DNA from: an uncultured Clostridia bacterium | GTDB taxonomy: Bacteria > Bacillota > Clostridia > Oscillospirales > Acutalibacteraceae | NCBI GenBank assembly: GCA_947302895.1 | Contig: CAMYWU010000010.1 | Span: 1 to 15,628 of the forward strand | Reading direction: 5' to 3' | Length of the DNA: 15,628 nucleotides | Shown: in pieces, positions 13,801 to 15,628 of the stretch | Position numbering within the stretch: the stretch's first letter is position 1 | How the letters are laid out: each line of letters starts with the position of its first letter | The notes under the pieces: generated by a model | The model's input: the letters and a program-made list of their open reading frames with translations, nothing else | Told to the model about the DNA's origin: nothing | Databases searched by the model: none | Translations under genes and position numbers: made by a program

Positions 13801-15628
13801 AACTGCGGTTCCCGTGTTAGTCACGGTGAACTGCACCGGAGTGGTGAAGTCCGGGATGACCTCGGAGATATTGATATCAGCGCTGACATCTGCCGCCGTC
13901 TTCGGGAAGGTGCCGGTAGCGAGTTTCATAGAAGAAATTGCCTCGCCGTCGAGAATATCCAGATTCTGAGGGCTGGAAGAATTGCTTGTAACGGTGTTGC
14001 CGGCAGCTGCATCAAGGTCGATAGAATCATATTTTTCGATTCCCTTGATGTCGCTGTAGTCGCTTCCGAGGATGATGGAGCGGATTGCACCGCTATCGTC
14101 GGTATATGCGTCAAAGCGGTCAATCGTATAGTTCTTAGCCGTCGTGGCGATGTTGGTGGGCGCGGTAAGAGCAGTCAAGCCATCCGCCCTGAAGAAGCGA
14201 ACTGCGTTAAGCTCGTACTTGCCGGCATCGTCTGCCTCGTCGCTTTCCTTGGGCTGCGACCATACGATGGATATATTTTCAAGGTCCGTGTTGTTGGCAG
14301 GTGCAGAGAAGTGGAAATCGGAGCTTATGCCCTTTTCTCCCGAACCGCCTATGCTCTCCGGGAAGTCGATATCGTAGCTGCCGTTCTTGTTGATGCATGC
14401 AAGACGAATATCGTGGGCAACAACAGCTTTCTTTGTTGCGTTTCCTTCTGCGTCATATTCAACGGTTGAACCTTCGCCTGCATCATGCTCGGAATACCAA
14501 CCGAGAACGAAGTAGCCGCCATTCTCATTAACTGCCGTTACCTGTGCATTGGTATCGGTGTAACTGTCGTTTGTCAGGCGTCCTGAGGTAACAGTCTTGC
14601 CGTCTGCGTCAACTACGGTGTAGAAGGTTTCGGTGCTGCTTACATCTTCGCCGCTGCGAACGGTGTAGGTAAGGAGTGCCGTTCCGTCGGACAGCATTGC
14701 GGAGTCGATAGCATTTACTGTTCCGGTTGTTCCGTTGTAGGCAACCTGAGCGGTTGTCCATTTCGTTCCGTTATAGAAACTATAGTTTATGTTGTTCTCC
14801 ACATTGAACATGGAGGTTATATCGTTATTGTCTGCCTCAAGGGTGGAGGGGTTCATGCTGCGCCATGCAACGATAGCCTTGTTGCCGTAGCTTGCAACGG
14901 TGGGAGCCATATCCGCAATAGTGTTATCCGTTAAGCGCTCTGTTGTCCACTTTGTGCCGTTGTAAGCACTTGCGTAGATTTCAGTAGCATTGAACATCTG
15001 GCTGAGCTCGCCGTTTGAAACAGCCGCATCCTTGTTTGCTCTCTCAGGGCTCTCAACCTGCTTTGCCCATGCTGCGAAGGCATTGCTCTTCGTTCCGCTG
15101 GCAACAACATCGATGTCGGAGAGAACATTATCCTCTGAGGTGTCAACACGCTCTTTGTTCTCATAGCCGTCGCCGTTCTTGACAGCGTAGCTCACTACGC
15201 CCTCTGCTTCCTCGGAGTTATTGTTATCCGAGATATAGAGGAACATCTCGCCGTCGTCGGTAAATACCGGGTTAGAGTAAGGATAAGCGTTTGTCTGAAC
15301 ATCGGTCATTGAGGTAGCTTTTCTCATGCGTTTGCCGCCGTTCCAGCTTCTCTCTGAAAGCTCCAGATAGTCGCGGTTTTCGAGCTCGGCGCCGCCTTCA
15401 ACCTCAACGATTGTGCTGCCGTCGTCAAACAGATACATTTTGTATGCTCTGCCGCTCTTTGTTGTTCCAAAGAGCTCACCGTAGCCCTCATCGGTCCAGT
15501 ATTTCTTGATTTGGTCGTAATTATTCCACTTCTTCGACCAGTTGAAGCCTGTTGAAGCGAATTTCTTGTTGTAGGATATAAACAGCAGCTTAACCTTGAG
15601 CTTTAATCCAATCTCACCGGAGATAGTG
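4888..15628 (-). CDS. Giant multidomain extracellular/surface protein (MBG/YDG, BIG2), 5' end outside the window
   Basis: One frame runs from the right edge to a TAA at 4888-4890, giving at least 3579 codons. It is open upstream of the ATG at 15438, with TISGEIGLKLKVKLLFISYN read at the edge, so that ATG is internal and the true start and any signal peptide are missing. Order of parts from N to C: propeller-like region, CARDB-like domains, InlB-like repeat, YDG/MBG module, unrecognised domain, second InlB-like repeat, split MBG domain with two jelly rolls, BIG-like domains, second YDG/MBG module, seven tandem MBG repeats, diverged repeats, FnIII-like and BIG2. There is no LPXTG motif or C-terminal membrane helix. 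The composition (acidic, Thr/Asn/Val-rich, beta-type repeats) fits a secreted adhesin or matrix protein. No enzyme motif was recognised. The gene ends with its own terminator and is probably independent of the neighbouring genes. Confidence 0.95.
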   Translation of the reverse strand, partial: TISGEIGLKLKVKLLFISYNKKFASTGFNWSKKWNNYDQIKKYWTDEGYGELFGTTKSGRAYKMYLFDDGSTIVEVEGGAELENRDYLELSERSWNGGKRMRKATSMTDVQTNAYPYSNPVFTDDGEMFLYISDNNNSEEAEGVVSYAVKNGDGYENKERVDTSEDNVLSDIDVVASGTKSNAFAAWAKQVESPERANKDAAVSNGELSQMFNATEIYASAYNGTKWTTERLTDNTIADMAPTVASYGNKAIVAWRSMNPSTLEADNNDITSMFNVENNINYSFYNGTKWTTAQVAYNGTTGTVNAIDSAMLSDGTALLTYTVRSGEDVSSTETFYTVVDADGKTVTSGRLTNDSYTDTNAQVTAVNENGGYFVLGWYSEHDAGEGSTVEYDAEGNATKKAVVAHDIRLACINKNGSYDIDFPESIGGSGEKGISSDFHFSAPANNTDLENISIVWSQPKESDEADDAGKYELNAVRFFRADGLTALTAPTNIATTAKNYTIDRFDAYTDDSGAIRSIILGSDYSDIKGIEKYDSIDLDAAAGNTVTSNSSSPQNLDILDGEAISSMKLATGTFPKTAADVSADINISEVIPDFTTPVQFTVTNTGTAVLDTVTATVGSQSRKFTGLNLLPNQSTALMMSYSVPAGAVSDTAYSVTSGDTQLGDGTLVMNRPDVGITGIKVLQEHDGQRDVQVMLNNGSEIPLAGSGKTVKLAFYKDPFHESKIGDEVSISGDALAEIDEGTYTTVRTLNVTDIAELNADGEIPEEGMTVYAHAWVVDTDEPDIYNNDNYINFTGLLARNNGEKLTTDTSVEVNTNEQDEVTGYTVYADIRNNSMKKKKFGIPVALLLDAEGNVIAQKNFQDESLTLTKEQTVSYSVSFTADELNGKTPAEASVATICTVEFDLNGGTGTFDPVQSNLKGHISIPENKPTPPTVQEGEEPLFFEGWYTQAEGGEKVTEEYKFTEDTTVFAHYVNHHHEYTYSADGTTITAVCANTDTFCYLNEDAQTHKHTATLTLAAPEGEIVYDGKAHPAIITDENGIQGDVKVLYAVKGKDGTYGEATETEPVGAGTYKASITLGKGEGAATVSVEYEIKNAKLTDVSAAQNGTMKYNGRAQTPQFNAYATAVNDQTVTFTFSLTENGEYGEMPTFTNVADSATVYYKASAPNHDEERGSFAVTMEKGDRTASKPTLAKATVNTIRLKEVEDCEYSMDGETWQDSATFTGLTKNTEYNFYQRFKETENYNASPSSEAATISTTAHDHEWSFTANGDDSVIAKCVSADEDCPLKDQDRTVTLKILPPERTATGYGMPDAIISGSLKPFGNPKVKYYNANEDGTAKVGEALSKTPLKAGKYWAELTVGEDENTATIHVVYEIPVVEGVSSTEVEIPEYIRTNDAASIFNLKSGDPIEAMAWVYANEDSLRSDDPWNEKPKYIVYGKRYIVRPEGFPEEHWQYDDNTEYAFCYRYSTYDGCEQQTIPVDNIIASILSDDAEVYIPGTDSMLVETNVELGAPSSPEEMSNPCSALDALLWILSNHKEHPMGIIMLSQRDEYNCTFIEYRSPGSARIANSDLNYVYDISQWEEMPIFVAKSGGAGTGVISPNVSYNVSYNLNGGNGNVPTGGKYYVKSKIEIQSADEISKPNLVFNGWNTMPNGTGIAYKPGDKFEVLGNTTFYAQWKHIHNWTLNYDESSHVYTATCDVPECPNSTLTLQPKAVDKMYDGENAQPYICSDEWTEENGLPLPTLTFYKGGEKVSEAKNVGTYTALVSLDGHENSVDEFKITKRPVAVIADDQEKHEGQADPELTVSYDSVGAALHFENDSNYPWQIVTEGDRVYAKSGNAGVGDSVSTMTLKVTMEKAGKLSFDYKFGTEGWFDKVHFAVDGNEKFDDSDVRDWTSYSCDLSAGTHTLTWYYTKDGGGDSNGDFYAVDNIVIDSEGEVTQPASEEKPDDTVPLDSLIADMRFKNDANYPWTEVTEGDRVYMQSGNAGYDDTTSKLTLNVTLEKAGKISFGYKYGTEEGCDKCHFYVDGDERLNVSGSGTWKTCFCDLSAGRHTLTWSYSKDGSSAYNGDFFAIDNIEFITEGEVKQEDPTLVLIRALNVFEGGIVEGEKLNYTISREKGEEEGTYTITVTPGENPNYDVKDVRNGTLTILESLGEPQTIEASDVSATFGDTGLKLNAAVTVGDGLLSYKVKSGDAVTVDAEGNLAIVKARTAVITVTASRTETYAVTSKDVNVTINPKKMSVTAEDVNATVNGQPYGITVNVTEPSEGYTVKYGTSEGTYNLSTCPTLTEAGTLTVYYQVTADNYETVTGSATLTLVNHTHKLTYTAGTGEKANTITATCSNDDCPFPNSTATLAISAPNGNIVYDGNAHPAIITDENGIQGDVKVLYAVKGENGTYGEASETEPVNAGEYKASITLGTGENAATANVEYEIKNATLTELSVTQKGTLTYDGTAQTPQVNANATAVNKNKVTFTYSLTENGEFGAMPTFTNVADSGTVYFKASAPNHDTASGSFTVTMNKANRSAPAAPTADTATANMIKLTEVEGCEYSKDGENWQDSATFTGLAKKTEYTFYQRLKETANYNASPSSAAATLSTSDHDHEWSYTADGATITATCANTDTGHSGELSATMTIAAPTLTVYGGTGDAAAVVTNNIEGIDTPTVVYKHGTTVLDAAPTDAGTYTASITVDGKTASVEYTIAKKAATVTAVNKTKTYGAADPKLEAQVEGVVGNDTINCLLTRAEGKNVGEYEITVTLGENPNYDVTANNGTFTITKKAATVTADNKSKVYSENDPALTATVDGTVGDDTINYTLSRAEGENVGKYDITVTLGENPNYNVTVANAKLTIGKKAASVTAVNKSKTYGEDDPELTATVDGTVGDDTINYTLSRAKGDNVGEYNINVNLGDNPNYNVTANNGTFKINKKAATVTADNLSKVYGENDPELTATVEGTVGTDTINYTLSRAKGDNVGEYETKVTLGNNPNYNVTAVKGTFTITKKAATVTANNLSKVYSENDPELTATVEGTVGTDTINYTLSRAKGNNAGEYAITVTPGENPNYDVTALNGVFTITKKSADVTVTANNLGKVYGEDDPELTAVVTGLVGEDTLDYTLERAEGENVGEYAITVTLGNNPNYDAAALNGTFTITKKDAIVTADNLSKVYGEDDPELTATVDGTVGEDTLNYTLSRAEGENVGEYEITVTSGENPNYDVAVTSAKLTVIKADIKPVVKLEGWTYGEEANKPVVEGNAENGAVTYTYAVKGSDEFFADVPTQAGEYTVKADIAETANYNAGTATADFTVAKAKVTITADDKSSKREANLKKLTYKVDGKIYDGDSLGIKVSSNVKAAVAGKYVIKVAYTANANYDVTVVNGTYTVTDRITAKERTAGKNTINSAIKATVNTNGSITAKWGAVANAEKFEIYANYCSKNSEFKKIKTVKGNVHSFDITKLNGKKLDQKKSVKIYVVAYRKVNGKYEKITQSVQLHLVGKKNTKYSNAKAITVKKDAFTLKVNKTAAIKPTLVLKNSKKKAVEHVAKFRYQSTNTAVATVDKNGKIKAVGKGTCTIYIFANNGKLKSVKVTVK
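4891..5130 (-). other. C-terminal BIG2 (bacterial Ig-like group 2) domain
   Basis: The last 80 residues begin KKDAFTLKVNKTAAIKPTLV and contain the BIG2 hallmark YQSTNTAVATVDKNGKIKAV followed by GKGTCTIYIFA. Such lysine-rich BIG2 endings are common at the C terminus of secreted Clostridia proteins lacking a sortase motif, and may attach them noncovalently to the wall; that role is inference. Confidence 0.8.
5131..5505 (-). other. FnIII-like domain
   Basis: The segment after the last repeat includes SITAKWGAVANAEKFEIYAN and SVKIYVVAYRKVNGKYEKIT, the strand pattern of a fibronectin type III fold: a Trp in strand B, the EIYAN strand and the KIYVVAYR strand. It precedes the BIG2 domain, a pairing seen in other secreted Clostridia proteins. 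Confidence 0.6.
5506..5973 (-). repeat. two diverged MBG-type repeats at the end of the array
   Basis: Unit 8 (5734-5973, 80 residues) starts KADIKPVVKLEGWTYGEEAN and differs from the array in its middle. Unit 9 (5506-5733, 76 residues) starts KAKVTITADDKSS and keeps the ending NANYDVTVVNGTYTVT. Both are older, diverged members; such array edges usually escape the homogenisation acting on inner copies. Confidence 0.7.
5974..7533 (-). repeat. seven tandem MBG repeats, 222-228 bases each
   Basis: Seven in-frame head-to-tail units encode 74-76 residues each: 7312-7533, 7090-7311, 6868-7089, 6646-6867, 6424-6645, 6196-6423 and 5974-6195. A typical unit starts KKAATVTADNLSKVYGENDP and carries DTINYTLSRA and NPNYDV near its end, the pattern of MBG domain 2. 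The sixth unit has two extra residues (DVTVTANN). A 72-base stretch is identical between the fourth and fifth units (6736-6807 and 6514-6585), and 36 bases of it recur in the third. These rod-like domains likely act as a stalk. Confidence 0.9.
7534..7764 (-). other. YDG/MBG-like domain before the tandem array
   Basis: A domain starting near LSATMTIAAPTLTVYGGTGD, with TVVYKHGTTVLDAAPTDAGT and YTASITVDGKTASVEYTIA, follows the fifth HxH/Cys motif. The DAGTY(T/K)ASIT core matches other YDG-type domains in this protein. Confidence 0.6.
7831..8685 (-). repeat. module copy B: duplicated YDG/MBG module of about 285 residues
   Basis: This copy runs from the VNHTHK motif to DHDHEWSYTADG. It contains IVYDGNAHPAIITDENGIQG, GTYGEASETEPVNAGEYKAS, TLTYDGTAQTPQVNA, SAPNHDTASGSF, CEYSKDGENWQDSATFTGL and YNASPSS, each present in the same order in copy A about 4 kb away. 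A 50-base stretch (8471-8520) is identical to 12485-12534. Confidence 0.85.
8686..9183 (-). other. BIG/MBG-like immunoglobulin-type domains
   Basis: Two beta domains: one around IEASDVSATFGDTGLKLNAA and AVITVTASRTETYAVTSKDV, resembling a BIG2-type fold, and one from KKMSVTAEDVNATVNGQPYG to NYETVTGSATLTLV. They link the split MBG region to module copy B. Boundaries are approximate. Confidence 0.5.
9184..9372 (-). other. C-terminal half of a split MBG domain
   Basis: This 63-residue segment starts DPTLVLIRALNVFEGG, continues GEKLNYTISREKGEEEGTYT and ends NPNYDVKDVRNGTLTIL. It matches the second half of the 74-residue array units (DTINYTLSRA, NPNYDV, GTFTI). Its expected first half (KRPVAVIADD to DPELTV) lies 274 residues earlier. 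Confidence 0.7.
9382..9768 (-). other. jelly-roll-like domain, second copy
   Basis: About 129 residues including FKNDANYPWTEVTEGDRVYM, KLTLNVTLEKAGKISFGYKY, CDLSAGRHTLTWSYSKDG and FFAIDNIEF. The DLSAG-H-LTW and F(Y/F)A(V/I)DNI elements resemble jelly-roll domains of the carbohydrate-binding, MAM or cleaved-adhesin type. Unlike the first copy it carries a CDKC pair (9568-9579) and CFC (9499-9507). Confidence 0.6.
9820..10194 (-). other. jelly-roll-like domain, first copy
   Basis: About 125 residues: LHFENDSNYPWQIVTEGDRV, MTLKVTMEKAGKLSFDYKFG, CDLSAGTHTLTWYYTKDG and FYAVDNIVI. It is clearly homologous to the next domain along nearly its whole length. Such domains often bind glycans or other surface ligands, but no ligand can be named from the sequence. 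Confidence 0.6.
10195..10290 (-). other. N-terminal half of a split MBG domain
   Basis: Thirty-two residues, KRPVAVIADDQEKHEG then QADPELTVSYDSVG, match the first half of the array units (KKAATVTADN to NDPELTATV). The match stops exactly where the first jelly-roll domain begins. Confidence 0.7.
10299..10524 (-). other. YDG-like domain
   Basis: After the third HxH/Cys motif comes TLQPKAVDKMYDGENAQPYI, LPTLTFYKGGEKVSEAKNVG and TYTALVSLDGH. The MYDGxxAxP and NVGTYTALVSL elements are typical of YDG-type domains in this protein. Confidence 0.6.
10600..10824 (-). other. InlB B-repeat-like (Flg_new) domain, second copy
   Basis: The pattern SYNLNGGNGNVP, then LVFNGWNTMPNGTGIAYKPG and TTFYAQW is the classic signature of this beta-grasp-like repeat, with the LNGG start, FNGW centre and FYAQW end all present. 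It is common in surface proteins of Listeria and Clostridia. Confidence 0.85.
10834..11508 (-). other. unrecognised domain of about 225 residues
   Basis: A segment unlike the repetitive beta domains around it. It is rich in Trp, Tyr, Pro and Met and has helical stretches (EEMSNPCSALDALLWILSNH, MGIIMLSQRDEYNCTFIEYR). Other landmarks are EAMAWVYANEDSLRSDDPWN, FPEEHWQYDDNTEYAFCYRY and ISQWEEMPIFVAKSGG. It holds four Cys. I do not recognise a family or a catalytic motif. Confidence 0.5.
11510..11778 (-). other. YDG-like domain after module copy A
   Basis: The segment RTVTLKILPPERTATGYGMP, KVKYYNANEDGTAKVG and LKAGKYWAELTVGEDENTAT resembles the other YDG-type domains of the protein in strand order, though it is more diverged. 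Confidence 0.5.
11848..12711 (-). repeat. module copy A: duplicated YDG/MBG module of about 288 residues
   Basis: The counterpart of copy B, from VNHHHEYTYSADG to AHDHEWSFTANG. Landmarks in order are IVYDGKAHPAIITDENGIQG, GTYGEATETEPVGAGTYKAS, TMKYNGRAQTPQFNA, SAPNHDEERGSF, CEYSMDGETWQDSATFTGL and YNASPSS. The DNA match, including a 50-base identical run at 12485-12534, shows a fairly recent internal duplication or gene conversion with copy B. Confidence 0.85.
12712..12942 (-). other. InlB B-repeat-like (Flg_new) domain, first copy
   Basis: TVEFDLNGGTGTFDPVQS, LFFEGWYTQAEGGEKVTEEY and TTVFAHYV show the LNGG, FEGW and VFAHY landmarks of the repeat. It has the same position relative to an HxH motif as the second copy, so InlB-like plus HxH unit seems to be a recurring pair. 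Confidence 0.85.
12945..13895 (-). other. CARDB-like Ig-type domains
   Basis: Three consecutive segments with the CARDB-type feel. The first (about 13618-13895) has TTPVQFTVTNTGTAVLDTVT and LLPNQSTALMMSYSVPAGA. The second (about 13235-13617) has PDVGITGIKVLQEHDGQRDV and AHAWVVDTDEPDIYNNDNYI. The third (about 12945-13232) has YTVYADIRNNSMKKKKFGIP. These beta-sandwich domains usually serve as adhesive or spacer units. Boundaries are approximate. Confidence 0.6.
13925..15440 (-). other. propeller-like N-terminal region
   Basis: About 500 residues with recurring blade-like units: SNPVFTDDGEMFLYISDNN, FAAWAKQVESPERANKD, MAPTVASYGNKAIVAWRSM, GTALLTYTVRSGEDVSS, NGGYFVLGWYSEHDAGEG and NISIVWSQPKE. 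The alternation of an aromatic/Trp strand with NGTKWTTxx segments (twice) resembles a beta-propeller. The fold is inferred from this spacing only. Confidence 0.5.

Noticed and set aside
15436..15438. ATG at 15438 as the start of the giant gene
   Set aside because: The frame is open for another 63 codons to the window edge with protein-like sequence, and no ribosome binding site precedes this ATG.

Overview
The window looks like a fragment of a Clostridia (Bacillota) genome, probably a gut member of the Oscillospiraceae/Lachnospiraceae type. This is inferred from strong AGGAGG-type ribosome binding sites, a Tn916-type tyrosine integrase, a Gram-positive MobP-type relaxase, a DUF6809-like small protein, and a giant secreted protein built of MBG/YDG, InlB-like (Flg_new), CARDB-like and BIG2 domains. 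Every convincing gene lies on the minus strand.

Region 1 (1-4276) is an integrative mobilizable element module. In transcription order, right to left, it holds a winged-helix initiator-like protein (3908-4276), a noncoding stretch with a very good candidate origin of transfer (about 3777-3882), a small ribbon-helix-helix-like relaxosome protein (3355-3753), a MobP-type relaxase (1817-3352), an excisionase-like protein (1549-1746) and a tyrosine integrase (277-1476) that ends at a hairpin terminator (237-268). No coupling protein or type IV secretion genes are present, so the unit would need a helper conjugative element. The candidate oriT is an 8-bp-arm palindrome followed by ATCCTG|C, which resembles the IncP-type nick core and fits a MobP relaxase. 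Beyond the integrase, 1-276 holds only a possible 28-codon gene with its own promoter and ribosome binding site. No tRNA or clear attachment site is visible.

Region 2 (4286-4887) contains a promoter for the mobilization genes, a strong terminator, a DUF6809-like gene (4515-4775) and the terminator of the giant gene.

Region 3 (4888-15628) is one open reading frame that is still open at the right edge, at least 3579 codons. From N to C terminus it encodes a propeller-like region, CARDB-like domains, an InlB-like repeat, a roughly 290-residue YDG/MBG module, an unrecognised domain of about 225 residues, a second InlB-like repeat, an MBG domain split by two jelly-roll-like domains, BIG-like domains, a second copy of the 290-residue module, seven tandem 74-76-residue MBG repeats, two diverged repeats, an FnIII-like domain and a terminal BIG2 domain. 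No LPXTG anchor is seen. It is probably a huge extracellular or surface adhesin-like protein. Whether it is cargo of the mobile element or a host gene beside it cannot be decided here, because the far attachment site is not visible.
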